Assembly: GCF_900102915.1 (NCBI RefSeq)
Contig: NZ_FNGG01000009.1
Location: 1 to 64,000, forward strand
Length of the DNA stretch: 64,000 bases
Source: Salinimicrobium catena
Lineage (GTDB): Bacteria; Bacteroidota; Bacteroidia; Flavobacteriales; Flavobacteriaceae
Reading direction: 5' to 3'
The stretch's first letter is position 1. Each line of letters begins with the position of its first letter. Both the position numbers and the translations under genes were made by a program. The notes below the pieces were generated by a model. That model ran no database searches. It was not told where the DNA came from and saw only the letters and a list, made by a program, of their open reading frames with translations. Positions 42,126-51,193 of the stretch are shown here, piece after piece.

Positions 42126-42860
42126 ATGAAGAAAATACTTTTTAGCCTGCTTTTCATCCTGGGAATTTCTTTTGCAGGGGTTGCACAAACCTACAGTTAT
42201 GGCCTAAAAGGCGGAGTGAACTACTCCATGGGAGGAGTGATTCGCGGAGAACGATCGGGTACCACCAACGGCCAGCCAGACGGTCCTCCAAATTACTGGA
42301 ACGGAACAGCCGAAGGGTCAGGAGAAATGGGTTTCCAATTCGGAGCATATGGACAGGTGAATTTCGGAAAGTTTTTCGTACGCCCTGAAGTGGTATACAA
42401 CAGCATTGAAAGGACCATCGATTTTCCCAATTTTCCTACACAATATCATGAACCTTTCAAGGCTGCTTCACACTCGGTACAAAAACTCGATATTCCTTTG
42501 TTAGCCGGATATAATATCTGGGGACCATTGGATATTTATGCAGGTCCTGTGTATTCGAGTATCATGGATTCTACGCTTGAAGGAGAAGAAGATCTGGATC
42601 AGGTCGTGGTACAGAACAGCCCGGTCAATGCGCAGGTAGGAATAAAGGCTGAGTTTGGTCGTTTTGGAGTCGATTTACGTTATGAACATTCCTTGTCCAC
42701 CCCAGAAGTTCAAAGCCTTAATTTTGTCCATGGTGATTATGGAGTCAATCGCGCCTACTACGAAGATTCTGCCATAGACCTGGTAAAGGTGAACGTCACC
42801 TTCAAAATTGGCGGATCTGACATGCAGAACCGCAGAAGAAGAGGCGGAAATTGCTACTAA
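42126..42860 (+). CDS. Outer-membrane beta-barrel protein, copy 2
   Basis: The 244-residue paralog has a signal peptide (cleavage near AGVAQ), YSYGLKGGVNYSMGGVIRGE, GAYGQVNFGKFFVRPEVVYN, QKLDIPLLAGYNI and VNAQVGIKAEFGRFGVDLRY, matching copy 1 strand by strand. It ends with an Arg-rich NRRRRGGNCY tail. Tandem duplication of barrel genes is likely. A 160-bp spacer with an own promoter region separates it from copy 1. Confidence 0.8.
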   Translation: MKKILFSLLFILGISFAGVAQTYSYGLKGGVNYSMGGVIRGERSGTTNGQPDGPPNYWNGTAEGSGEMGFQFGAYGQVNFGKFFVRPEVVYNSIERTIDFPNFPTQYHEPFKAASHSVQKLDIPLLAGYNIWGPLDIYAGPVYSSIMDSTLEGEEDLDQVVVQNSPVNAQVGIKAEFGRFGVDLRYEHSLSTPEVQSLNFVHGDYGVNRAYYEDSAIDLVKVNVTFKIGGSDMQNRRRRGGNCY

Positions 42861-42882
42861 GAAAAAATTGAAACAAATACAG

Positions 42883-42912
42883 AAGCCATTCGATAGAATG
42901 GCTTTTTTTTAT
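42883..42912 (+). terminator. Terminator after the second beta-barrel gene
   Basis: AAGCCATTC and GAATGGCTT around GATA, followed by TTTTTT. Confidence 0.85.
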
Positions 42913-42942
42913 TTCTTAAATTAAAGGAAAGAACCGCAATGC

Positions 42943-43869
42943 ATGAAACTCCTTCATTTACTGGCACTGGGTATATTTGCCGGGAGCTTTTCCTGCTCTC
43001 TGTCCAATAACACCCATGTGAAACAGGAAGTAATGGTCATAGGGCACCGGGGAGATGCCGGGAACTTTCCCGAGAACAGCATCCCGGGATTCCTAAGCGC
43101 GGTAGAAAAAGGCGCAGGCGCCCTGGAAATGGATGTGGTCATTTCAGCCGACAAAAAAGTAGTGGTCTCCCATGAGCCTTATATGGCCTCACATTACATG
43201 CTCGACCCACAGGGGAATCCTATTCCCAAAAAGAAACAGCTGGAATATAATTTTTACGAGATGGACTATGAAACCATCAAAAGATTTGAAGCCGGCCTTA
43301 AGAAGAACAAAGACTTTCCGAAGCAAAAAAAGATAAGCTCCTACAAACCTCTTTTAGAGGAGGTAATTGACAGCGTTGAAGCCTTCACTTCCAAAACAGG
43401 AAAGGAGCCTGTAGAATACTGGGTAGAGGTCAAATCAGGTCCTAAAAATTACCACAAGTTTCAGCCGGGACCTGCCGAATTCGCCAGGCTGGTCATGAAC
43501 GTGATACAAGACAAAGGCGTTGAGGAACGCACCGTCATCAAGTCCTTTGACCCAAACTTCCTCAATCAGCTGCATAAAGATCATCCGCAGGTAAGGATCT
43601 CCTACCTGGTCTCAAAGGGAGGTATTGACAGGAACCTCTCGCTCCTCGATTTCAAGCCAGATTACTACAGCCCCCGGCATAAGCTGATCAAGAGCGTCAA
43701 ATTTGTAGACAGCGTAAAGACCGGGAACATGAAGCTTGTCCCCTGGACCGTGAACAGGAAAAGAAAGATCAGAAAAATGCTTAAAAAGGGGGTTGACGGG
43801 ATCATTACCGATTATCCCGAAAGAGCCCTGGAAATCCTCAGGCAGGAAACTGCAACTGCCAAAAAATAA
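42943..43869 (+). CDS. Glycerophosphodiester phosphodiesterase
   Basis: The 308-residue protein has a lipoprotein-like signal (AGSFSC) and the GDPD landmarks: VIGHRGDAGNFPENSIPGF near residue 33, ALEMDVVISADKKVVVSHEP near residue 63, VEYWVEVKSG, TVIKSFDPNFLNQL and the KLVPWTVN and GVDGIITDYPERAL end. It hydrolyses glycerophosphodiesters to glycerol-3-phosphate and an alcohol in the periplasm. It converges with the response regulator gene with a 1-base gap. Confidence 0.92.
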   Translation: MKLLHLLALGIFAGSFSCSLSNNTHVKQEVMVIGHRGDAGNFPENSIPGFLSAVEKGAGALEMDVVISADKKVVVSHEPYMASHYMLDPQGNPIPKKKQLEYNFYEMDYETIKRFEAGLKKNKDFPKQKKISSYKPLLEEVIDSVEAFTSKTGKEPVEYWVEVKSGPKNYHKFQPGPAEFARLVMNVIQDKGVEERTVIKSFDPNFLNQLHKDHPQVRISYLVSKGGIDRNLSLLDFKPDYYSPRHKLIKSVKFVDSVKTGNMKLVPWTVNRKRKIRKMLKKGVDGIITDYPERALEILRQETATAKK

Positions 43870-43870
43870 T

Positions 43871-44251
43871 TTAAGCTGTTTGACTCTCTTCCAGGATCTT
43901 ATTGATCCTGGAGATGAGATCGTCCATCTCAAAAGGCTTGGCAATGAAATCATTTGCCCCGGCATTTTTACATTTCACTCCCGCGTCGTGCAGGGCAGAC
44001 ATCATCAATACCGGAATATCCCTGGTCTCCTCATTTTGTCGCAATCGGGCGCAAACATCAGTACCGTTCACTCCAGAGATGAGCATGTCCAGCATTACCA
44101 GGTCAATGTCGTGCTGAGCGATCAATTCTTCGGTCTCATCGGGTTGTTCGGTTACCGTCACGTTAAAATCGTAGAATTCCAGGAGGGTCTTGAGCATTTC
44201 CCCAATACCTGAATCGTCATCTACAACCAGTATTCTCGCGTTTTTTTTCAT
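43871..44251 (-). CDS. Response regulator receiver-domain protein
   Basis: The 126-residue CheY-like protein has ILVVDDDSGI, the phospho-acceptor Asp in DLVMLDMLISG near residue 55, MMSAL and the conserved Lys in DFIAKPFEM near residue 105. There is no output domain. Its ATG shares one base with the stop of the kinase gene (TAATG), so translation is coupled and the kinase is the likely partner. Confidence 0.93.
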   Translation of the reverse strand: MKKNARILVVDDDSGIGEMLKTLLEFYDFNVTVTEQPDETEELIAQHDIDLVMLDMLISGVNGTDVCARLRQNEETRDIPVLMMSALHDAGVKCKNAGANDFIAKPFEMDDLISRINKILEESQTA

Positions 44252-47200
44252 TATTCTTCCGTATCTTTTTGAGTAGCCGTATCCAGGATAAAACTGAATT
44301 CAGACCCCTTCCCTTTTTCACTTATAACTTCTACCACGCCACCGTGACGCTCTATTATTTCATTGGTAAGATAGAGCCCTATTCCAAACCCGGAATAGGT
44401 ATCCTCATCCTCTTCACTTATTCTAAAGAACCTTTTGAAGATCTTAACGTGATTTTCCTTATCAATTCCTATTCCATGATCTATGATGCTCACCCTCACC
44501 TTGCCTGCCGGTTTTTCCTGAATGGTAATTTCCACATCCTGACTTTCGGGAGAGTATTTAATGGCGTTGGTAACTAGATTGATCAACACCTGACCAATCC
44601 TGTCCTTATCGGCGTTTACCAGACAGTGGGAGTAATGGGTCACCTCTATCTTGTGCTGGGTGTTCGTATATTTGATATCCTGAACAGTTTCGGTCACCAG
44701 TTCGTTAATGCTGAAGATCTCCTTCTGCATTTCCAGCTTGTTTTCTTCGATCCGCGATATGTCAAGCATTTCAGAAATAAGCCGGGTAAGCCGACCCACC
44801 TGGTGGTCTATCCTTTCAAGCGAGGGCTGCAAAGGAAGTGCGCTCACCTTCTTATCCTGTGCCGACTTCAGCATGGCGAGCAGCAGTTGGATGTAACCCT
44901 TTATAGAGGTAACAGGAGTTTTGAGCTCATGGCTTACTACCTTTAAAAAGTCTTCTTTTCGCTTCTCCTCCTCTTTCAAACGATGAATATCAGTATTGGT
45001 AGAGATCCACATTTTTATGGCGCCGGTCTTATCCTTTATGGCCTCTGCCCTGCTTAGATGCCACTTGTACTCACCCTCTTTGTCTTTCAGCCTTATTTCC
45101 ATGTCCAGGTTCTCCCCAGATTTTAAAGCCCGCTCCCATTGTTCCTGGTAAGCGGCAATATCCTCGGGGTGAATGGTTGAAGTCCAGCCTTTTTCGGTGA
45201 GTTCTTCACTGCTCAAACCGGTATATCCCAGCCAGTGCTGATTAAAGAACAGGACTCTGCCCTCGACATCGGTATTGATCACTTTCTCAGGCATCAGGTC
45301 GGCCATTTGCCTAAAGTGGCTTTCGCTTTCTTTGATCTTTTGGTTAAGGATCGCCTGCGGGGTCACTTCGGTAGCAATATCTACTATCCCCGTAATCTTG
45401 CCGTTGATATCCCTTTGGGGGTAGTAAACGAAATTGTAGTACAGGGTTTCCTTTTTCCCATACCTCACGAGGTCTACCGGCATTTCATGAACACTGAAAG
45501 GTTCCCCGCTTTCATAGACATGTGCTATAATATCCTCGAACCCCTGTTCTACCAGTTCGGGGAGCACAGCGAAGAAAGGTTTTCCTATTACATCCTTTCC
45601 TTTACCCCAGGCCTCTAAAATGGCGTCATTTGCTATCTTTATTATATTATCGGGTCCCTCAAAGGTGGCGATCAAAGCCGGAGAGGAATGAATGATCTCC
45701 TGGTATCGCCGTTCGCTCTCCTCGATCTTTTTCCTGGCCAGTCTTTGCTCTGTCACATCCATGGCCATATTGAGGATGCCATAGATCTCCCCCTGCTCAT
45801 TCCGCAAAGGCTTATAGGTGAAATTAAAATATCCCGTCTGCATCTCCCCGTCTATCATGAGGTCAACCCGGTCTTCTTTCCCGTAGTAGGTCTTGCCGGA
45901 AGTATAAACATCATGAAGCAGCTGGAAAAAAGGCTGGCCTTCAAGCTCGGGAAGGGATTCCCGTAAGGTCTTGCCTATCACAGAACGGTCTTTACCCCAA
46001 AGATTGATCATGGCTTCGTTAGCCAGCTCTATCTTCATTTCAAGACCTGTATAGATGGCGGTGGCCACCGTGGCCTCTTCCACGATTGATCTGGTTCTGT
46101 GTTCGTTTTCCCTTACCAGCTGCCCTTTGGTGACTTCTTCATGTACATCGACCACAGCGCCAACCATTCCGCAGAAATTACCTTCCCTGTCCCATTTTGG
46201 GCTTCCCTGGTTGAACATCCACCTATATTCGTCTACCGCAGTGCGCAACCTGTAGAAGTTCTCATAAGAGGTCCTTTCTTTTATAGCCTGCACAAATCGG
46301 CTTTCGGCCTCCAGCTTATCCTCAGGATGAACGGCCTCCACCCAACCCATCCCAAAGGATTCCTCTTTGGTTTGGCCGGTAAATTCATACCATTTTCGGT
46401 TTAGATAAACATTTTGATTATTTTCATCGCTTATCCAGATGATCACCGGGGCGGTATCCATTATATTGCGCAGTTCACTTTCGCTCTCTTCGATCTTTTT
46501 CCTGGCCAGCACTTTTTCGGTCACATCTACTGCATGTACGAAAATGCCGGTAATCTCATCTTTCTCGTTCTTTAAAGGCTGATAAACAAAATCGAGGAAA
46601 GACGTAACCTGCCCGTTTTCACTTTCCAGAGAAACAGGCTTTTCATGCCCAATGTAAATCTCTCCCGTGCGAAACACTTCATCAAGAATATCGATGAACC
46701 CCTGTCCTTCTATCTCGGGCAGCACTTCTTTTATGGGCTTACCCAGGATATCTACCTGACCGATAAGTTCACAGTATTTTTTATTGGCGATCTCAAAAAT
46801 ATGGGTAGGACCCTTAAGGCTGCAAATTATGGCAGGCGCCTTCATCAACACATCCCTCACGGTTTTCAGGTATTCGAGTTCCTGGCTGATGCTACTGTGT
46901 CCTGCTATCTGCGGCTTAAAAGTAAGCATTGAAAAAACCTCTCCTCCTGTTTCGAGCAGGGTGGCATTCACAAGACATGTCAATTTTCCGAAGTACTCCA
47001 GGTCATAGACCACTTCCAGATCCTGCACCTGCTTTTTCTGCGGAAGTTCCTCCTCAAGCAACTCCTTTAAGACTGAAAGGTGCCAGGCATGGTCATTAAG
47101 AGAATAAACGGACAGACCTAAGACCTCATCCTTTTCAAACCCGAAAAGACTGTTGAAATTCTGGTTGGCTGCAATAATTTTCTGGTCTTGATCTACTATC

Positions 47201-47295
47201 AGCACGGGCTCCCTTACGCTATTGGCAAGTGCCGCGGCCTGTAGCTCACCTGCAGATAATTCTTGCCCCTCTTTTTCGCGGGAAAAGTTCCCCAT
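44251..47295 (-). CDS. Multi-PAS sensor histidine kinase
   Basis: The 1014-residue protein has no membrane segment and about six PAS domains in a row (starts near residues 24, 150, 275, 398, 525 and 650; repeats of ITGIFVHAVDVTEKVLARKK-type linkers), then HisKA with the phospho-His in FLKVVSHELKTPVTSIKGYI near residue 790, and HATPase_c with NAIKYSPES (N), DHGIGID (G1) and GFGIGLYL (G2). It should sense cytosolic cues (redox or ligands) and pass phosphate to the downstream CheY-like protein. Ligands are not evident. Confidence 0.93.
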   Translation of the reverse strand: MGNFSREKEGQELSAGELQAAALANSVREPVLIVDQDQKIIAANQNFNSLFGFEKDEVLGLSVYSLNDHAWHLSVLKELLEEELPQKKQVQDLEVVYDLEYFGKLTCLVNATLLETGGEVFSMLTFKPQIAGHSSISQELEYLKTVRDVLMKAPAIICSLKGPTHIFEIANKKYCELIGQVDILGKPIKEVLPEIEGQGFIDILDEVFRTGEIYIGHEKPVSLESENGQVTSFLDFVYQPLKNEKDEITGIFVHAVDVTEKVLARKKIEESESELRNIMDTAPVIIWISDENNQNVYLNRKWYEFTGQTKEESFGMGWVEAVHPEDKLEAESRFVQAIKERTSYENFYRLRTAVDEYRWMFNQGSPKWDREGNFCGMVGAVVDVHEEVTKGQLVRENEHRTRSIVEEATVATAIYTGLEMKIELANEAMINLWGKDRSVIGKTLRESLPELEGQPFFQLLHDVYTSGKTYYGKEDRVDLMIDGEMQTGYFNFTYKPLRNEQGEIYGILNMAMDVTEQRLARKKIEESERRYQEIIHSSPALIATFEGPDNIIKIANDAILEAWGKGKDVIGKPFFAVLPELVEQGFEDIIAHVYESGEPFSVHEMPVDLVRYGKKETLYYNFVYYPQRDINGKITGIVDIATEVTPQAILNQKIKESESHFRQMADLMPEKVINTDVEGRVLFFNQHWLGYTGLSSEELTEKGWTSTIHPEDIAAYQEQWERALKSGENLDMEIRLKDKEGEYKWHLSRAEAIKDKTGAIKMWISTNTDIHRLKEEEKRKEDFLKVVSHELKTPVTSIKGYIQLLLAMLKSAQDKKVSALPLQPSLERIDHQVGRLTRLISEMLDISRIEENKLEMQKEIFSINELVTETVQDIKYTNTQHKIEVTHYSHCLVNADKDRIGQVLINLVTNAIKYSPESQDVEITIQEKPAGKVRVSIIDHGIGIDKENHVKIFKRFFRISEEDEDTYSGFGIGLYLTNEIIERHGGVVEVISEKGKGSEFSFILDTATQKDTEE

Positions 47296-47436
47296 TGTAT
47301 CGCTTTCTATAATTCTGTGAAATTTAAAATGAAAATCTCTAAAGTAGGTAATTTTACCGAGCTAACCTGATGCTTTGAGCAAAGACTCAGTTGGAATATT
47401 GGTTTGTTTTATTTGTGATGAGCAAAGACTAGCCTG

Positions 47437-47934
47437 CTACTTTTCTTCTTTTGCCTTCACCTTCCTGTTGATCCTTTTGATGGCCCGGTGAATGGCCATG
47501 TCTGAAACCTTCATGTCCCGGGCTATGGAAGCGATGGATTCTCCACGGTATTGATTACGCTCAAAGGCCTCGTAGGTCTGGTCTTTGGTAAGCCGGCTCA
47601 GCTTCAGGTCCCGCTCAAAAAGATCCTCCTTATTCATGAGCTGGGTACCCCAATAAAGGTTTTTAGGATACAGGTTTTCCTTATTGCCGTCCCTGTACAT
47701 GGCAAAATACTGCCGCCCGTCTTCAGGTTTCGGCGGGCCCCAGGTTTCCAGGATGAGTTTTGGAACAGAATAGTAGGTCCTGTTGATCATCACCACTTTA
47801 AGGATCTTGCCGTTCTTGATCTTGTGATCCCTTATTCTGAGCAACTTATCGTTCAGCAGAAAATCTGACCCGTCACTGCTGATGCGTAGATCTCTGAACT
47901 TTGGATGCCGTTTCCATTTTTTGCTCTCTGCCAT
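47437..47934 (-). CDS. HNH/NUMOD-like N-terminal and HTH C-terminal protein of unknown function
   Basis: I start at the ATG at 47934 (MAESKKWKRHPKFRDLRISS); the longer frame would add a hydrophobic stretch that does not fit. The first ~110 residues resemble phage HNH/NUMOD4 proteins (RISSDGSDFLL, MINRTYYSVPKLILETW, DGNKENLYPKNLYWGTQ) but catalytic His/Asn residues of HNH are not clear. The last ~50 residues have a Trp-repressor-like or sigma-like HTH (GESIASIARDMKVSDMAIHR). Probably DNA-binding. No neighbours suggest a role. Confidence 0.6.
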   Translation of the reverse strand: MAESKKWKRHPKFRDLRISSDGSDFLLNDKLLRIRDHKIKNGKILKVVMINRTYYSVPKLILETWGPPKPEDGRQYFAMYRDGNKENLYPKNLYWGTQLMNKEDLFERDLKLSRLTKDQTYEAFERNQYRGESIASIARDMKVSDMAIHRAIKRINRKVKAKEEK

Positions 47935-48062
47935 ACCTGAAATAATATAAGCCAAAAATAGAATTTCTAAACAGAGCAAAGGGGTCAAATACCCGCCAAC
48001 CCTGTTAAAAATTCTTTAAATGTTAAGAGAACAAGCCCTTCCGCAGCAGAGAAAGAAAAGAC

Positions 48063-48155
48063 TTAAGAGGTATATTTTAGCACGATGTAAACCGCCAATA
48101 CCACGCTGAACACCAGAACAAGCGACTTCCACACCCGGCTATAGTCATTGATCAT
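48063..48155 (-). CDS. Small single-span membrane protein (30 residues), predicted
   Basis: A minus-strand frame with ATG at 48155 reads MINDYSRVWKSLVLVFSVVL followed by AVYIVLKYTS and TAA. Residues 11-27 are a clear membrane helix with a charged N-terminus (N-D-R-K) and a K near the C-terminus, like many short membrane proteins. It fills an otherwise empty gap between divergent genes. No conserved family known to me; it could be chance. Confidence 0.45.
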   Translation of the reverse strand: MINDYSRVWKSLVLVFSVVLAVYIVLKYTS

Positions 48156-48328
48156 GAGAAAAAGATTTTAATGATTAGACTTCGAGGGGAAAAGTGGAAT
48201 TAAATTACCAAAGCAATGAACCGCTATCAATGGGGGTTTTCCCCCAGTTTTTAAAACCAGCTTTACTAAGAACTGTAACAAGTGACCTTTTTCTTTGTCC
48301 TTAAAAAAACCATCTAAAAAAATCAATC

Positions 48329-49726
48329 ATGAAGATCCTTGTCACTGCAGTACTGCTATTGGTAACCCATTTCTCAACCTGTCAACACAAACCTATCCTG
48401 GATGAGCCGGGAGTGGATAAAAGAATAGAGTTATTGAGCATCGTCTTCAGGCTGGCCGGGAACAGTGAATACAGTTCAGAGAATTTCAAGCTCTACACCA
48501 GCAGGATCGAAGAATATTATGCCCCTTATGAAGACCACGCACTAATTGAATTTGCGCAGGAGCTAAGGGAGAAGCACGGGGTGGGTTATGACGCGGTGAT
48601 GAGCATGGCCATCCATCTTGATGATTCTCTCAACCCAAAAGTGGCTTTTACTGAAACTGTTCCCGATGAACGCTGGGGGAAAGAGAACGCACTGAAATTC
48701 GCAGGCCTTTTAAAAAGGTTTTATTCGGAGACCGATTCTGAAAGGTTTTTTACAGAAAACCAGAAATTATATAAAGAGATCAGCAACCGATTTCTGCCGG
48801 TCTATGAACACCTGGACCTGGGCTGGTACAAAAAATTCTACGGAAAAGAACCCAACGAGAAGTTTGGGATCGTCATTGCCCCGGGAAATGGCGGGGGAAA
48901 TTATGGGCGGTCGGTTGATCTGCCGAACGGGGAAAGGGAGGTATATGCCATTATGGGTACCTGGAAGACCGATACTACAGGAATGGCGGCCTACACCCTC
49001 GAAAGTCATTTTCCTACCCTGCTCCACGAGTTCAACCATTCCTTTGTCAATTACCTTCTGAACAATGACCCGGCACCCTTCAGAAAAAATGGAGAGATCA
49101 TCTATGAAACCGTCAAAGAGAAAATGAGACGCGGAGGCTATGGGAACTGGCAAACCGTGCTGAACGAGGCCCTGGTAAGGGCAGCCGTCATCCAATACAT
49201 GAAAGATCATGGGTATGCCGAAGAGGAGATCCAAAAGGAGATAACCGAACAGCTGAACCGGGGCTTTATCTGGATAAGGGAGTTAGTAACCGAACTTGAA
49301 AAATACGACCGGCAGCGGCAAAAGTACCCTACTCTGGAAAGCTATTACCCGCAACTTGCAAAGGCTTATGATCACTGGGCCGGGAACATCGACAGTTGGG
49401 CTGAAGCAGCTGACCGGGAAAAAGCCCGCTTCCAATCCCTTGGGGAATTCAGGAACGGAGATACCGCGGTGGATCCCGCTCTTGCGAGCATTAGCATCCA
49501 CTTTGACAAACCCTTTGCAGGCGCGGACTTCATAAGGCCCGGAGAAGACGGGAAAGAATTTCCCGATTTCCGAAATATGGAATACAGTGAAGACCGAAAG
49601 ACGGTGATCCTGGATTGGGTTTTAAAAGAAGATACCGAGTACCAGTTCATCCTGATAGGCCTTTCACCACAAACCTCAGCCGAATCTCCAAACCAGGATG
49701 TAGAGATCAATTTTAAAACGAAATAG
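48329..49726 (+). CDS. DUF4932 secreted putative zinc-dependent hydrolase
   Basis: The 465-residue protein has a signal peptide (cleavage near FSTC/Q; possible lipobox) and the DUF4932 pattern: VDKRIELLSIVFRLAGNSEY, EFAQELREKHGVGYDAVMSM, FGIVIAPGNGGGNYGRSVDL and the HEFNHSFVNYLL motif near residue 235, which looks like a HExxH-type zinc site. The last ~90 residues form an Ig-like/beta domain. Family function is unknown; a peptidase role is guessed from the HEFxH motif. Confidence 0.8.
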   Translation: MKILVTAVLLLVTHFSTCQHKPILDEPGVDKRIELLSIVFRLAGNSEYSSENFKLYTSRIEEYYAPYEDHALIEFAQELREKHGVGYDAVMSMAIHLDDSLNPKVAFTETVPDERWGKENALKFAGLLKRFYSETDSERFFTENQKLYKEISNRFLPVYEHLDLGWYKKFYGKEPNEKFGIVIAPGNGGGNYGRSVDLPNGEREVYAIMGTWKTDTTGMAAYTLESHFPTLLHEFNHSFVNYLLNNDPAPFRKNGEIIYETVKEKMRRGGYGNWQTVLNEALVRAAVIQYMKDHGYAEEEIQKEITEQLNRGFIWIRELVTELEKYDRQRQKYPTLESYYPQLAKAYDHWAGNIDSWAEAADREKARFQSLGEFRNGDTAVDPALASISIHFDKPFAGADFIRPGEDGKEFPDFRNMEYSEDRKTVILDWVLKEDTEYQFILIGLSPQTSAESPNQDVEINFKTK

Positions 49727-49783
49727 CCTTTTCAAATAAACGGCATTCGATCTTTTTAATGCACTGAATTTCTACTTGCTTCA

Positions 49784-49818
49784 GACCGTCACCGTTATGG
49801 TTGACGGGTTTTATTTTT
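49784..49818 (+). terminator. Terminator after the DUF4932 gene
   Basis: CCGTCACC and GGTTGACGG pair with one bulge, followed by GTTTTATTTTT. Confidence 0.6.
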
Positions 49819-49967
49819 ACCATGCATTGCACCGAAACATCAAAACACTTTTTTTAATTAGCTGATTTTTAGTATTTTATATTATGCGCTGATTCCCTTC
49901 CCTCCCGTTTTGCTGTTCCCTCCTCCCCTGTTTTAATAAATGTTTCATTTTCAAAAACTAACCGATC

Positions 49968-50330
49968 ATGAAGTGTTTCCTGTTGTTCTTTTTCCTGACC
50001 ACTAACTGCATGGGACAAGTCTTAACTTCTAAAGCCGAAAAACTGCAAAAGAAGAACCTGCAGCAATACCATGCCATTGAAACTTTTGCTTTTAAGAAAT
50101 GGCGCTCAAACGACCTAAAACGGGTAAAGGAGATCAATGATCAGGTAGAGGCATTTCTGGAAGTCCGCAGATTGGTATTTCGGAATTTCGCTCTGGACCC
50201 GGCCTGCCTTGCAGCTGTAAATAAGCACTCAGCAAAAAGTAAAAGAAAAAATCCCTTTCACAACCCAACTGTAGATTGGAAGAAGGTCCTTTTCGACTTG
50301 CAAAGCATCTTAGCTAATAAGAGAAACTGA
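49968..50330 (+). CDS. Small secreted protein of unknown function
   Basis: The 120-residue protein has a signal peptide (MKCFLLFFFLTTNCMGQ) and a basic mature part (LQKKNLQQYHAIETFAFKKW, AKSKRKNPFHNPTVDWKKVL). No known family. It lies just before the HMCES-like gene with a 48-bp gap, so they may be cotranscribed. Confidence 0.65.
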   Translation: MKCFLLFFFLTTNCMGQVLTSKAEKLQKKNLQQYHAIETFAFKKWRSNDLKRVKEINDQVEAFLEVRRLVFRNFALDPACLAAVNKHSAKSKRKNPFHNPTVDWKKVLFDLQSILANKRN

Positions 50331-50378
50331 GTTTAAAAAACTTCAGAAAACACTAAATTAGAGCAATAAACTATTGCC

Positions 50379-50996
50379 ATGTGCTACAGGACCAAACTTA
50401 ATTCCCGTATAAAGGAGATCGAAAAGACCTTCAATGCGCCCTTTATTGAGCCTGAAGCCTACACTCCGCAGGAAGAGATCAATGCCTTTGACTTTTCGAC
50501 CACCCCGGTCATAACAGATGTGAACCCGGGGGAGATCGAGCTGTTCCACTGGGGCCTCATCCCACATTGGGCGAAGGATGACAAGATCAGAAAAATGACC
50601 CTCAACGCGAAGATCGAAACGGCCGAAAAAAAACCCGCTTTTCGCAATGCTGTTACTAACCGCTGCCTTATCATCGCAGACGGTTATTACGAATGGCAGT
50701 GGCTGGACCCGAAGGGAAAAAGCAAACAAAAACACCTTTTGGAAGTCCAGGACCAGGAAATATTCACCTTTGCAGGCATCTATTCCTCCTGGAGAAATCC
50801 GGATACTGATGAGCTTATCAACTCCTACTCTATTTTAACCACCGAAGCGAATGAGCTGATGAGCGAGATCCACAACAATAAAAAAAGAATGCCGGTGATC
50901 TTACATAAGCAGGATCAGGCAAAATGGATAAGCGGAACTGAGATCTCCCGATTTTCCTTTCCGTACGAGGTGCCGTTAAAAGCGACTAAGATCTGA
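50379..50996 (+). CDS. SOS response-associated peptidase (HMCES/YedK family), copy 1
   Basis: The 205-residue protein begins MCYRTK with the conserved Cys2 that is freed by Met removal and forms a thiazolidine link to abasic sites in ssDNA. Other active-site parts are NAKIETAEKKPAFRNAV (Asn/Arg), GYYEWQW (Glu near residue 105) and IHNNKKRMPVIL (His near residue 165). YedK shields abasic sites in single-stranded DNA. A second copy with about 33 differences in 205 lies at 62511 in the integrated element. Confidence 0.93.
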   Translation: MCYRTKLNSRIKEIEKTFNAPFIEPEAYTPQEEINAFDFSTTPVITDVNPGEIELFHWGLIPHWAKDDKIRKMTLNAKIETAEKKPAFRNAVTNRCLIIADGYYEWQWLDPKGKSKQKHLLEVQDQEIFTFAGIYSSWRNPDTDELINSYSILTTEANELMSEIHNNKKRMPVILHKQDQAKWISGTEISRFSFPYEVPLKATKI

Positions 50997-51193
50997 CTTT
51001 TTATAAACCAAAACGGTACAATACCTTCCATGATTAGAGTACCATACTTCCCTCTAAGATCCTATTCAGAATTTTGTCCGGATGCCGGGGAAGCCCTTTG
51101 AAAAGCAGTGGTAGAAATAATTTTACCTATAAAATTAAGGCAGGGAAGTTTTAATTTGATCAAAAATGGGTAATTTCCCACAAATTGCGATCT

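Noticed and set aside
44251-47295. Hybrid histidine kinase call
   Set aside because: There is no receiver domain in this protein; the receiver is a separate gene downstream with a 1-base overlap.
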